NCBI RefSeq assembly: GCF_024666615.1
Contig: NZ_CP088297.1
Coordinates: forward strand, 3,100,001-3,164,000
Reading direction: 5' to 3'
From: Aquabacterium sp. J223
GTDB taxonomy: Bacteria > Pseudomonadota > Gammaproteobacteria > Burkholderiales > Burkholderiaceae_C
DNA: 64,000 bases
The notes under the pieces were generated by a model that did not search any database, was not told the DNA's origin, and saw nothing but the letters and a program-made list of their open reading frames with translations. This document shows positions 44,832-53,797 of the stretch, one piece after another. The number at the start of each line of letters is the position of its first letter. Position 1 is the stretch's first letter. Made by a program: the position numbers and the translations under genes.

Positions 44832-45818
44832 TCAGGCGGGGTACAGGCCGCGCACCTGCCCGAACACCCGCGTCATGCCGAACAGCGCGTCGACGTGCGG
44901 GCTGGCCAGGCCGAGGTGGGCGCCGATCTCGCGCACGGCGCCGACGATGGCGTCCAGCTCAAGCGGCCGGCCGGCTTCGACGTCCTGCAGCATGGAGGTC
45001 TTGAAGGCGCCGAGCCGGCGGGTGACGGCATGCCGTTCCTCCGGCGTCTGCGCCACCGCGCAGCCGATGCGCTCGCCGATGGCGGCCGTCTCGGCCATCG
45101 CCGCGCTGCAGAAGGCGCGGGTGAGCGGGTCGTCGAGCAGCCGGTCGACCGTGGCGCCGGTCAGCGCCGACATCGGGTTCATCGTCAGGTTGCCCCACAG
45201 CTTGTACCAGATGTCCCGCCGCACATCGGCCGAGCAGGTGACGTCGAACCCGGCGGCGGTGAGCACGTCGGCCAGGGCCTGCAGCCGCGGGCTCGGGCCG
45301 CCGGCCGGCTCGCCGACGATGAGGCCGCGGCCGCTGCGCCAGTGGACCTCGCCGGGCGTCGCGACGGCCGCCGCCAGGTGCACCACGCAGCCCAGCACCT
45401 GCGCCAGCGGGATGGCGCGGGCGGTGGCGCCGTCGGGGTCGACGCTGCGCAGCGCCAGGCCGCTGGCCTGGCCGGCCTGTTGTCCAGCGCAGAACCACCA
45501 GGGCACGCCGTTGATCGCCGGCAGCACGAGGGTGCGGTCGTCGAGCAGGGGCGCCATGCCCGCGGCCACCGCCGGCATGGCCGGCCCCTTGACCGCCACC
45601 ACCACCAGGTCCTGCGGCCCGAGCGACCGGCTGTCCGCCACCGCCTGCACCGGTGCCTGGAGCAGCGTGCCGTCCGGCCGCTGCACCCGCCAGCCGTGGC
45701 GCTGCAGCGCGGCCAGCGTGTCGCCACGGGCCACCGCCGACACCGCATGGCCCTGGGCCGCCAGGTTGGCGCCGATGACGCCACCGATGGCGCCCGCCCC
45801 GTAGATGCACACCCTCAC
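44832..45818 (-). CDS. Ketopantoate reductase-like protein
   Basis: ApbA/PanE-family 2-dehydropantoate 2-reductase-like protein of 328 residues. The N-terminal VRVCIYGAGAIGG is the NADP Rossmann motif; WYKLWGNLTMNPMSAL near residue 185 carries the Lys/Asn catalytic region. I chose GTG at 45818 because GGAGG lies 7 bp upstream and the Rossmann motif then begins at residue 1; the frame extends to 45875. It may make pantoate or reduce another 2-keto acid; many Burkholderiales carry several paralogues in catabolic settings. It lies 11 bp before the IclR gene in the same direction. Confidence 0.85.
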   Translation of the reverse strand: MRVCIYGAGAIGGVIGANLAAQGHAVSAVARGDTLAALQRHGWRVQRPDGTLLQAPVQAVADSRSLGPQDLVVVAVKGPAMPAVAAGMAPLLDDRTLVLPAINGVPWWFCAGQQAGQASGLALRSVDPDGATARAIPLAQVLGCVVHLAAAVATPGEVHWRSGRGLIVGEPAGGPSPRLQALADVLTAAGFDVTCSADVRRDIWYKLWGNLTMNPMSALTGATVDRLLDDPLTRAFCSAAMAETAAIGERIGCAVAQTPEERHAVTRRLGAFKTSMLQDVEAGRPLELDAIVGAVREIGAHLGLASPHVDALFGMTRVFGQVRGLYPA

Positions 45819-46011
45819 CGTCGGTCCTCCGTCGCCGTCAGAACCGGCATTGTCCCTTGCCGGGCGGTCGGCCACGACCCGGCGCCGCCGCCGGCGTCAC
45901 GGCGCCGACGCTATAGTCGCCGGCCCCTGAAGGCCGGCGGTTCCTGGCGACCGCCGCGGCCGCCGGTGCCAACGGCCGCCCCTGTCCCGCCCATCGCCCT
46001 CGCCCCCGTCC

Positions 46012-46726
46012 GTGCCCTCACCTCGATCGTTCCCGGCTGGCAAGCGTCCGATGGTCGGCGCGGTGGTGGTGGTGCTTCATGCGGTGCTGGGCTGGGCGCT
46101 GCTGCGCGGGCTCGACCGCAAGCCGGCCGAACTGCCCCGGCCGCCGGTGGAGGCGACCATCGTGACGGAGGCGCCGCCCCCGCCCCCCGCCACCGCCTCC
46201 GCCACCGCCCCCTCCCCCGCCGCCACCGCCGCCGCGCCCGGTGCCCGCACCGCGGCCGGCGCCGGCGCCTGCGCCACGGCCTGCACCGGCGCCGGCGCCC
46301 ACGCCGGTGCCCGCGGTGCCCGAGCCGACGCCCGCCGTGCCGGTGCCAGCGCCTGCGCCGGCACCGCCTCCCGCACCCGCCGCACCGCCGGCGCCGGCGG
46401 CACCGCCCGCCCCGCCGGCGCCGCCCGCGCCACCGGCCCGCACGCCGCCGCAGCTCAACTTCGGCGCCTGCGTCGTGCCCTACCCCGAGGCCGCCAAACG
46501 CGCCGAGGTCGAGGGCTCGGTCACCATCGCCTACACGCTGGACGTCGACGGCCGGGTGGTCGAAGCCCGCGTCCAGAAGTCCAGCGGGCCGACGCGCGAG
46601 CACAAGCTGCTGGACCGCGCGACCCTCGACGCCACGCTGACCTGCCGCGGCCGCGCCGGCACCGTCGACGGGCGGGCCGAGCGCAGCGCGGGCACGGTGA
46701 CCTACCACTGGCGCCTGACCGATTGA
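46012..46726 (+). CDS. tonB: TonB energy transducer (one frameshift)
   Basis: TonB of about 237 residues: an N-terminal membrane anchor (VVVVLHAVLGWALL), a long proline/alanine-rich periplasm-spanning region and a C-terminal TonB domain (PYPEAAKRAEVEGSVTIAYTLDVDGRV). The anchor and the domain are in different frames; removing one C from the C6 run 46183-46188 turns the linker into continuous PPPPP repeats and joins them. Start is GTG at 46012 or ATG at 46051. First gene of a tonB-exbB-exbD-exbD operon that energises outer-membrane receptors such as the one at 60462-62531. Confidence 0.85.
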
Positions 46727-46745
46727 ACCGAACGAAGCGAGCCCC

Positions 46746-47507
46746 ATGACCCGACCGTCCCTTCAAGCCCTTCGCCGCAGCGCCGCCATCGCCCTGCTGG
46801 CCACCCTCGCCGGCCTCGCCCAGGCGCAGGGCGGCGCGGCCGAGAACCCCTATGGCCTGGCCGCGCTGTGGGCGCAGGGCGACGTCGTGGCCCGCGGCAC
46901 GCTGGTGCTGCTGGTGCTGATGTCGGTGGCCAGCTGGGTGGTGATCGTCGACAAGCTGCTGATGCAGCGGCGCCTGCTGGCGCAGGCCGCGCTGGCCGAG
47001 GAGCGCTTCTGGAAGGCCGGCAGCGTGAAGGCCGGCGTGGAGGCCCTGCCCGCCGACAGCGCCTTCCGCACCATCGCCCAGGCCGGGCTGCAGGCCGAGG
47101 CCCACCACGAGGGCACGCTGGTCGAGCGCATCGACCGCCACACGTGGATCTCGATGTCCGTGCAGCGGGCGGTGGACCGCACCGCCAGCCGGCTTCAGGA
47201 CGGCCTGGCGCTGCTGGCCACGGTGGGGTCGACAGCGCCCTTCGTCGGCCTGTTCGGCACGGTCTGGGGCATCTACCACGCGCTGACCGCGATCGGAATC
47301 GCCGGCCAGGCCAGCATCGACAAGGTGGCCGGCCCGGTCGGCGAGGCGCTGATCATGACCGCCATCGGCCTGGCCGTCGCCGTGCCGGCGGTGATGGGCT
47401 ACAACTGGCTGATCCGCCGCAACAAGGCGGCGATGGAGCGGGTGCGCGCCTTCGCCGCCGACCTGCACGCGGTGCTGCTCGCCGGCGACGCCCGCGTGGT
47501 GGCCTGA
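46746..47507 (+). CDS. exbB: ExbB proton-channel protein
   Basis: MotA/TolQ/ExbB-family inner-membrane protein of 253 residues. A signal-like N-terminus (ending AQAQGG) is followed by three membrane segments: LVLLVLMSVASWVVIVDKL, GLALLATVGSTAPFVGLFGTVWGIY (about 155-180) and EALIMTAIGLAVAVPAVMGYN. With ExbD it forms the proton-driven motor of TonB. Starts 20 bp after tonB. Confidence 0.93.
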   Translation: MTRPSLQALRRSAAIALLATLAGLAQAQGGAAENPYGLAALWAQGDVVARGTLVLLVLMSVASWVVIVDKLLMQRRLLAQAALAEERFWKAGSVKAGVEALPADSAFRTIAQAGLQAEAHHEGTLVERIDRHTWISMSVQRAVDRTASRLQDGLALLATVGSTAPFVGLFGTVWGIYHALTAIGIAGQASIDKVAGPVGEALIMTAIGLAVAVPAVMGYNWLIRRNKAAMERVRAFAADLHAVLLAGDARVVA

Positions 47508-47524
47508 CCGATCGGGGCCGCACC

Positions 47525-47953
47525 ATGGCGATGAGCATCGGCCCGGCCGACGGCGACGACGAGGACGCGCCGCTGTCCACCATCAACACCACACCGCTGG
47601 TCGACGTGATGCTGGTGCTGCTGATCATCTTCCTCATCACCATCCCGGTGGTGACGCAGACGGTGCCGGTGCGGCTGCCCGACGAACGTCAGCAGCCGAC
47701 GCAGGCCAAGCCCGACGACATCGTCATCGCGGTCGACCGCGACGGCGCGGTCTGGTGGGGCCTGCAGCGGCTGCCCGACGCGGCCGCCCTGCTGCAGCGG
47801 CTGCAGGCCGCCGCGCGCCAGGCGCCCGCGCCGCAGGTCCAACTGCGCGGCGACGCCGACACGCCCTACGAGCACATCGCCCGCGTGGTCGCCGCCTGCC
47901 GCCAGGCCGGCATCGCCAAGGTGGGCTTCATCACCCTGCCCTCGGCGCCCTGA
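47525..47953 (+). CDS. exbD: ExbD-family protein 1
   Basis: ExbD/TolR protein of 142 residues with a single N-terminal membrane helix containing the proton-carrying Asp in TTPLVDVMLVLLIIFLI and a periplasmic domain ending in AGIAKVGFIT. Located 17 bp after exbB. It partners ExbB in the TonB motor complex. Confidence 0.92.
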   Translation: MAMSIGPADGDDEDAPLSTINTTPLVDVMLVLLIIFLITIPVVTQTVPVRLPDERQQPTQAKPDDIVIAVDRDGAVWWGLQRLPDAAALLQRLQAAARQAPAPQVQLRGDADTPYEHIARVVAACRQAGIAKVGFITLPSAP

Positions 47954-47964
47954 CGGAGGACCGC

Positions 47965-48390
47965 ATGGCCATGTCCCTCGGCAGCCCGGACGGCGACGAC
48001 GAACCGATCGTCGAGATGAACACCACGCCGCTCATCGACGTGATGCTGGTGCTGCTGATCATGCTCATCGTCACCATCCCGATCCAGACCCACGCGCTGC
48101 GGGTGGACACCCCGCGGCCGAGCAGCAGCCCGCCGCCGACGGAACCGGCGCCGCAGCGGCTGGTGATCGAGGCCGACGGCAGCGTGGACTGGAACGGCGA
48201 GCGGCTGGCCGACCGGTCGGCGTGGACCGCGCGGCTCGACGCGCTGGCCGCGCAGGCCGACCCGCCGACGCTGACGATCAAGCCCGACCGCCGCGTGCCC
48301 TACCGCCACGTGGCCGCGCTGCTGGCGGCGGCGCAGCAGCGCGGGCTGCAGAAGGTGGCGATCGTCGACGACCCGACGCTGGCACCCTAG
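47965..48390 (+). CDS. exbD: ExbD-family protein 2
   Basis: Second ExbD/TolR protein, 141 residues, with the same layout: TTPLIDVMLVLLIMLIV helix with its Asp, then a periplasmic domain ending GLQKVAIVDDP. It starts 11 bp after the first copy and differs in the linker (SSSPPPTEP). Two ExbD subunits per operon are known in xanthomonads and other groups, where the second has a special role in uptake of particular substrates. Its stop overlaps the convergent GDT1 gene by four bases. Confidence 0.92.
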   Translation: MAMSLGSPDGDDEPIVEMNTTPLIDVMLVLLIMLIVTIPIQTHALRVDTPRPSSSPPPTEPAPQRLVIEADGSVDWNGERLADRSAWTARLDALAAQADPPTLTIKPDRRVPYRHVAALLAAAQQRGLQKVAIVDDPTLAP

Positions 48391-48956
48391 AGGGCCGACA
48401 GCGCCACCATGGCGCCGAGGCCGACGAACAGCGCCGCCGCCAACCGCCGCACCCAGTGCAGCGGAATCCGCTGCATCAGCCGCGGACCCCATACCGCCAC
48501 CGGCACGTTCGCCAGCAGCATGCCGGCCGTCGTACCGACCACCACCGCGCCCAGTTCGGGGAAGCGGGCCGCCAGCGCCACGGTGGCGATCTGCGTCTTG
48601 TCGCCCATCTCGGCGGCGAAGAAGGCCAGCGCGGTGGTGCCGAAAACGCCCCAGCGGCCACGCGGCTTCGGCACCTCGTTCTCGTCGAGCTTGTCCGGCA
48701 CCAGCATCCACAGGCCCATGGCGACGAAGCCGGCGGCCAGCAGCCACTTCAGCCGCGCCTCGCCCACCACCTGCATGAACCAGTGGCCCAGCGCGCCGGC
48801 CAGCGCGTGGTTGAGCAGGGTCGCGACCAGGATGCCGGCCACCACCGTGCCGGGGCGGCGGAAGCGCGTGACCAGCAGCAGCGTCAGCAGCTGCGTCTTG
48901 TCGCCGATCTCGGCCAGGGCCACCAGGCCGGTGGACAGCAGCAGGGATTCGATCAA
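48387..48956 (-). CDS. GDT1/TMEM165-family manganese exporter
   Basis: Inner-membrane cation transporter of 189 residues (UPF0016). Two copies of the family's E-x-G-D-K-T motif are present: AEIGDKTQLL near residue 14 and AEMGDKTQIA near 115, with about six hydrophobic helices arranged as two repeats. Bacterial members export Mn2+. The start is probably TTG at 48956; no ATG fits the short N-terminus of the family. The 5' leader carries a manganese riboswitch, which supports the substrate assignment. Confidence 0.9.
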   Translation of the reverse strand: MIESLLLSTGLVALAEIGDKTQLLTLLLVTRFRRPGTVVAGILVATLLNHALAGALGHWFMQVVGEARLKWLLAAGFVAMGLWMLVPDKLDENEVPKPRGRWGVFGTTALAFFAAEMGDKTQIATVALAARFPELGAVVVGTTAGMLLANVPVAVWGPRLMQRIPLHWVRRLAAALFVGLGAMVALSAL

Positions 48957-49009
48957 ACGGGACTCACGAGGCCGGGCGCGAAACGGATGACCGGCCGCGT
49001 CCGCCCGGC

Positions 49010-49172
49010 ATGGGGTCGCGGCTGGCCAAAAGTCTCGCTGCACCGGCAGGTCGATCGGGGGTCGATCGGCCCGCCGGCTGCCCGCGCCATGCCACCGGGC
49101 GGTGGCAAGTGTGTTGACGCGGGCGCCCGTCGTCGTCGACGCCGGGCCGGCTACTCCCTCAAGGACATCGCA
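49010..49172 (-). ncRNA. yybP-ykoY manganese riboswitch
   Basis: On the minus strand the leader of the GDT1 gene contains GGGAGTAGCC (complement of about 49150-49159), GTCAACACACTTG, GGCATGGCGCGGGCAGCC and GCGAGACTTTTGGCC (near 49024-49038) in the order expected of the yybP-ykoY aptamer, with complementary flanks able to form the long P1 region. It should turn on the exporter when Mn2+ is high. Recognised by eye from conserved elements; exact ends are approximate. Confidence 0.82.
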
Positions 49173-49327
49173 TTCTAGGGTGACCGCCGTGCCCGGCGCC
49201 GCGGCCCTCGCGGCGGTCAGGTGGATTGCTCGATCGATCCGGGTTCCACCGCTCGAAGGCGCTTCGCAGCGGGCGATATAAGCCCGAATCGGCAATGCTG
49301 GCGACAGCCGGTGGAGAGAGGTCGCAC

Positions 49328-50311
49328 ATGAACCATCGACTCGATCGCAGGCGCGCCTGTGCACGCCTGGCCGCCCTGGCGGCCGTGCCCGCCGGGTCCT
49401 TCGCCCGTGCGCAGACGTGGCCCGCCAAGCCGGTGCGGGTGGTGGTGGCCTTCACGCCCGGCAGCGCCACCGACACGCTGGCGCGCACGCTCGGCGAGCG
49501 GCTGGCCGCCGCCTTCGGGCAACCGGTGGTGGTGGAGAACCGGCCGGGCGGCGGCGGCACGCTGGCCGCCGCGATGGTGGCCAGGACCGAGCCCGACGGC
49601 CACACGCTGCTCGTCACCTCCTCGTCCCACACGGTGACGCCGGCCACCCACGGCAACCTGCCGTACAACGTGCAGGCGGACTTCGCCGGCATCACACCGC
49701 TGGCCAACCTGCCCAACCTGCTGGTGGTGTCGCCGGCGCGCGGCTGGCGCACGCCGGCCGACCTGGTCGGCGCCGCCAGGGCCAAGCCCGGTGGCCTCAC
49801 CTACGCCTCCGGCGGCCAGGGCAGCGCGGCGCATGTCAGCGCCGAGCGCTTCCGGCTGGCGGCCGGGTTCGAGGCGGTGCACGTGCCCTACAAGGGCGGG
49901 CCGGAGGCGCTGGCCGACGTGATGGCCGGCCGAGTGGACTTCTACTTCTGCCCCATCGCGCCGGCCATGGCCATGCTGCGCGACGGCCGGTTGGCGGCGC
50001 TGGCGGTCAGCGGCTCGCGGCGGGCGCAGGCGATGCCGGAGCTGCCCACCACGGTGGAGGCCGGTTACGCCAACTCGGACTACAACTTCTGGGTCGGCAT
50101 GTTCGCGCCGGCACGGACCCCACGCGAGGTGGTGGCGCGGATCAACCAGGAAAGCCTGAAGGCGCTGCAGCTGCCCGAGGTGCGCGAGCGCTGGTCACGC
50201 CTGGGCGCGGAGCCGATGGCCTTGTCGCCCGAGGCGTTCGACCAGCACGTGCGCGAGGAGCTGGCCACCATGGCCGCGCTGGTGAAAACGGCCGGCATCC
50301 GGGCCGAATGA
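49328..50311 (+). CDS. Bug-family periplasmic solute receptor
   Basis: Second Bug/TctC-type receptor, 327 residues. A twin-arginine-like or Sec signal (MNHRLDRRRACARLAALAAV, cleavage near SFARAQ) precedes TWPAKPVRVVVAFTPGS, and the family motif PYKGGPEAL lies near residue 187. GGAGAGAGG lies upstream of ATG 49328. No transporter membrane genes are adjacent. It probably binds a small carboxylate. A GCCGGGC/GCCCGGC hairpin after its stop separates it from the convergent SnoaL-like gene. Confidence 0.9.
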   Translation: MNHRLDRRRACARLAALAAVPAGSFARAQTWPAKPVRVVVAFTPGSATDTLARTLGERLAAAFGQPVVVENRPGGGGTLAAAMVARTEPDGHTLLVTSSSHTVTPATHGNLPYNVQADFAGITPLANLPNLLVVSPARGWRTPADLVGAARAKPGGLTYASGGQGSAAHVSAERFRLAAGFEAVHVPYKGGPEALADVMAGRVDFYFCPIAPAMAMLRDGRLAALAVSGSRRAQAMPELPTTVEAGYANSDYNFWVGMFAPARTPREVVARINQESLKALQLPEVRERWSRLGAEPMALSPEAFDQHVREELATMAALVKTAGIRAE

Positions 50312-50312
50312 G

Positions 50313-50335
50313 GCCGGGCCGCGGTGCAGCCCGGC
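50313..50335. terminator. Hairpin between convergent genes
   Basis: GCCGGGC-cgcggtgca-GCCCGGC is a perfect 7-bp stem placed between the stops of the Bug receptor and the SnoaL-like gene. It lacks a T-run, so termination strength is uncertain. Confidence 0.5.
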
Positions 50336-50346
50336 GTGCCCGGGGG

Positions 50347-50817
50347 TCAGGCCACCGGCTTGGCCACGGGCAGCTTCAACGTCCTGCCGTCGAGCCGCAG
50401 TTCATGGCCCAGCTGGCGCAGGCGCTCCAGCTGGTCGTAGTACACCGTCTCCTCGGACATCAGCCCCTGGTCGTTGAAACGGCACACCGCGCACAGGTGC
50501 TGCACGGTCTTGCGGCCCGTGGGCTCCAGGCCCAGCCAGGGGCCGAGGTGGGTGGCGGTCACCACGTTCTCGGCGATCACGTACTCGCCCAGCGCGACCA
50601 TGCGCACGGACTCGATGTGCACGTCGGGGAAGGCGGTCCACCAGACGTCGTAGTACTTGGACACCGCCTCCTTGCCGTAGACCTTCTCGCCCGCGGCCAC
50701 GACGTAGTACATCACGTCGTCGGCCAGCGTCTTCAGCGTGCGCTCGGTGTCGTGCGCGCTTTCGGCGGCGAAGTGCTCGCGCGCCATCTCGAGGTTGCGT
50801 TGTTCGGTCGGTCCCAT
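50347..50817 (-). CDS. SnoaL-like ester-cyclase-type protein
   Basis: NTF2-fold protein of 156 residues with helix-rich N-terminus (NLEMAREHFAAESAHD), a conserved YGKEAVSKYYDVWWTAFPDVHIE segment near residues 47-69 and final strands as in SnoaL polyketide-cyclase-like proteins. The reaction is unknown. It is convergent with the Bug receptor and divergent from a Gfo/Idh/MocA oxidoreductase. Confidence 0.82.
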   Translation of the reverse strand: MGPTEQRNLEMAREHFAAESAHDTERTLKTLADDVMYYVVAAGEKVYGKEAVSKYYDVWWTAFPDVHIESVRMVALGEYVIAENVVTATHLGPWLGLEPTGRKTVQHLCAVCRFNDQGLMSEETVYYDQLERLRQLGHELRLDGRTLKLPVAKPVA

Positions 50818-50948
50818 GGGTCGGTGCTCCGTGCTCAGACCGGCGGATTATTCGGACGACGGCCCGTGCGCCCATACGCAGGGACCAGGATTGATCGGCC
50901 GATCTCGCTATCCCGTCAGGCTGTCCGTTGTCAGGAGGATCTGCTTCC

Positions 50949-51935
50949 ATGTTGAACGTCGCCATTGAGGGCCTGGGCCGCTGGGGCACCCGGCTGGTGG
51001 AATCGGTGCAGGGCAGCCCCGCCCTGCGCTTCGTTGCCGGCATCACCGGCCGGCCCGAGGCGCATGCCGACTTCGCCCGGCGCTTCGGCCTGCGGCTGCT
51101 GCCCGCGCTGCAGGACGCGCTGACCGACCCGGGCATCGACGCGCTGGTGCTGGCGACGCCGCATTCGCAGCACGCCGACCAGATCGCGCGCGCCGCGGCC
51201 GCCGGCAAGCACGTGTTCGTGGAGAAGCCGCTGGCGCTGCGGCACGAGGACGCCGAGCGCGCGACCGACGCCTGCGAGCGCGCCGGCGTCACGCTCGGCG
51301 TGGGCTTCAACCGCCGCTGGTCGCCGGCATGGCAGGAGATGGCGCGGCGCATCGCCGCGGGGGAGATCGGCCGGCTGCTGCACCTGGAGGCCGCGCACTC
51401 CGGCCCGTCCGGCCTGCAGCTCAAGCCCGGCGCCTGGCGCTCGGACCGCGCCGAGTGCCCGCTCGGCGCGATGACGCCGCGCGGTGTGCATGCGCTGGAC
51501 GCCGTGATCGGCCTGGCCGGCTGCGCCACCTCCGTGTTCGCCTTCAGCGACCGGCGCGTGCTCACGGTCGACCTCGACGACACCACCTCGCTGCTGCTGC
51601 GCTTCGAAGGCGGTGTCACCGCCAGCCTGTCCACCCTGCACGCGACCGCCGAATGGATGCGGGTGCACGCCTTCGGCAGCGCCGGCTGGCTGGAGATGCG
51701 CGGCGACACCGAGCTCACCGCCTGCGCCCTGCAGGGACCGCCCCGGCGCCTCGAACTGGCCCCGGTGGACAAGGAGCGCGCCGAACTGGAGGCCTTCGCA
51801 CAGGCGGTGGCCACCGGGCGCCGCTTCGTGCTGCCACGCGAGGAGCTGCTCAACGGCGTGGCAGTGGTGGACGCCGCCCTGGCCTCGGTGACCAGCGGGC
51901 GGGCGGAGGCGGTCGCCGCGCGCGCGGGCCGCTAG
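50949..51935 (+). CDS. Gfo/Idh/MocA-family oxidoreductase
   Basis: NAD(P)-dependent dehydrogenase of 328 residues. VAIEGLGRWGTRLVES forms the N-terminal Rossmann motif, and HVFVEKPLAL near residue 95 carries the conserved EKP of the family. The C-terminal alpha/beta domain follows. Relatives oxidise sugars, inositol or related polyols. GGAGG lies 10 bp upstream of ATG 50949. Its end lies 22 bp from the convergent MFS transporter gene. Confidence 0.88.
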   Translation: MLNVAIEGLGRWGTRLVESVQGSPALRFVAGITGRPEAHADFARRFGLRLLPALQDALTDPGIDALVLATPHSQHADQIARAAAAGKHVFVEKPLALRHEDAERATDACERAGVTLGVGFNRRWSPAWQEMARRIAAGEIGRLLHLEAAHSGPSGLQLKPGAWRSDRAECPLGAMTPRGVHALDAVIGLAGCATSVFAFSDRRVLTVDLDDTTSLLLRFEGGVTASLSTLHATAEWMRVHAFGSAGWLEMRGDTELTACALQGPPRRLELAPVDKERAELEAFAQAVATGRRFVLPREELLNGVAVVDAALASVTSGRAEAVAARAGR

Positions 51936-51957
51936 AACGCGCCGGGCCCGGTGCCGC

Positions 51958-53198
51958 TCAGGCCGGCACCGGCACCGCCGCCGGCCGCGGCGGCTGCTCG
52001 CGGATCGGCAGGTGCAGCAGCGCCGCGGCGACGGCCAGCGCGATGTCGATCCACCACATCACGTCGTAGCTGCCCTGGCGCTCGTACAGCCGGCCGCCCA
52101 GCCAGGCGCCGAGGAAGCCGCCCACCTGGTGGGTGAACATGACGAGGCCGAACAGGGTGCCGAGGTTGGCGGCGCCGAAGAACTTGCCCACCAGGCCGAC
52201 CGTCGGCGGCACGGTGGACAGGAAGGTCAGCCCCATCACCGCGGAGAACACCAGCACGACCGTGGCCGACTTCGGCGCCAGCAGGAAGACCAGCACCGCC
52301 AGCGCCCGCGAGGCGTAGACCAGCGACAGCAGGCTGCGCATGCGCCACCGCCCCACCGCCCAGCCCATGGCCAGGCTGCCGACGATGTTGAACAGCCCGA
52401 TCATCGCCAGCGACCAGGCGCCCACCGACGGCGGCAGCCCGCAGGCCGCCACCACGCCCGGCAGGTGCGTGGCGATGAAGGCGACGTGGAAGCCGCAGAC
52501 GAAGAAGCCCGCCATCAGCAGCCGGTAGCCGGGGTGGCGCAGCGCCTCGCGCACCGGCCGGCGGCTGGGCGCGGGCGCGGCGCTCGGGGCCGCCGTGGCG
52601 GCCGCCCGTGCCGGCGCGCCGCGCAGCACCCAGGCCGCCGGCAGGGCCAGCAGGACCAGCAGGGCCATGCCCTGCAGCGCCATCGCCCAGCCGCCGACGA
52701 CGCTCAGGCCCTGCGCGATCGGCACGAAGACGAACTGGCCGAAGGAGCCACCGGCGTTGACGATGCCGCTGGCCATGCCGCGGCGTTCCGGGGGGATGAG
52801 GCGGGCGCTGGCGGCCATCAGCACCGCCGGGCCGGCGATGCCGGCCCCGCCCGCGCTGAGCACCCCGATGGCCAGCACCAGCCCGGCGGTGGTGGTCATG
52901 AAGGGCACCAGCGCCGTGCCGAGGGCCACCAGGAGCACGCCGGTGACCAGCACCCGGCCGGCGCCGATGCGGTCGGCCATCGCACCGGCCACCGGCTGCG
53001 TCACCCCCACCAGAGCTGGCCGAAGGCGAACGCCAGGCTGATGCTCGACAGGCCCAGGCCGGTGGCGGTGTTGAGGTCGTGCAGGAAGAGCCCGAACGAC
53101 TGGCGCACGCCCATGGTGAGCGCGAAGGCGCCGGCCGCCGCCAGCAGGACCCAGGCCACCGCCGGCGGTCGACGCCCTGGGGCAAGGTCGGGGCTCAT
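51958..53198 (-). CDS. MFS transporter, OFA/NarK-like (one frameshift)
   Basis: Major facilitator of about 413 residues with about twelve hydrophobic helices. The first helix and motif (ALTMGVRQSFGLFLHDLN ... FGQLWWG) are in one frame and the rest (VTQPVAGAMADRIGAGRVL, which contains the family's loop-2 motif) in another. The C5 run at 53008-53012 needs one more base to join WWG to VTQ, so here a base is missing rather than added. Substrate unknown, probably an organic anion. A MarR gene lies upstream in the same direction. Confidence 0.87.
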
Positions 53199-53243
53199 GA
53201 CGGCACTCCTGTGATGTGAACGGGAATGGAACGGGGCAGCCGC

Positions 53244-53744
53244 TCAGGCGCCGTCCTCGTCTTCGGCGTCGAGGCCCTGCAGACAGTCGTCGAGCAGCGC
53301 GTGCAGCGCGACCACCCGCTCGACACCGAGGCGGGCGTTGAGGGACAGCTGCGCCTGCTTCCAGGCGCGCTGGGCCTCCGCCCGCTTGGCGCGGCCGAGC
53401 TCGGTGGCCTCGACCAGGCGGCTGCGGCCGTCCTCGCCCTCGCCCACGGTGACGTAGCCCTGCGCCACCAGCGGCTGCAGGTTGCGGCTCAGCGTCGAGG
53501 CGTCCAGCCGCATCTGCGCGGCGATGGTCGACGGCTTGACCGGGCCCAGCAGCACCACGTGCGACAGCAGCGAGTACTGCGTGGTCTTCAACCCGACGGC
53601 GGCGATGTGCGCGTCGTAGTGGCGGCTGACCGCGCGGGTGAGCTGGCGCAGCCGGAGGTTGGTGCAGCCGCGCGGCGCGGCGACCGGCTCCGCGTTCTGC
53701 GGCGTGTGCTGGCTCGCGGGGGCTGTAGCGGGCTTGACGGGCAT
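53244..53744 (-). CDS. MarR-family regulator
   Basis: MarR regulator of 166 residues. The winged HTH reads PVKPSTIAAQMRLDASTLSRNL (about residues 87-108) and the wing EGEDGRSRLVEATELGR. Helices at both ends form the dimer interface. It is divergent from a thioesterase gene, with a 20-bp perfect palindrome in the 53-bp gap, and sits 45 bp upstream of the MFS transporter; both are likely targets. Confidence 0.9.
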   Translation of the reverse strand: MPVKPATAPASQHTPQNAEPVAAPRGCTNLRLRQLTRAVSRHYDAHIAAVGLKTTQYSLLSHVVLLGPVKPSTIAAQMRLDASTLSRNLQPLVAQGYVTVGEGEDGRSRLVEATELGRAKRAEAQRAWKQAQLSLNARLGVERVVALHALLDDCLQGLDAEDEDGA

Positions 53745-53747
53745 TCG

Positions 53748-53767
53748 AGCATTGTAGCTACAATGCT
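53748..53767. promoter_or_regulatory. 20-bp perfect palindrome, MarR operator
   Basis: AGCATTGTAG/CTACAATGCT is a perfect inverted repeat in the divergent marR-thioesterase promoter region, 3 bp from the marR ATG. Size and position fit a MarR-family dimer site with autoregulation. Confidence 0.85.
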
Positions 53768-53797
53768 TGCAACTGCAACCATTTCGGCTCGACCACC

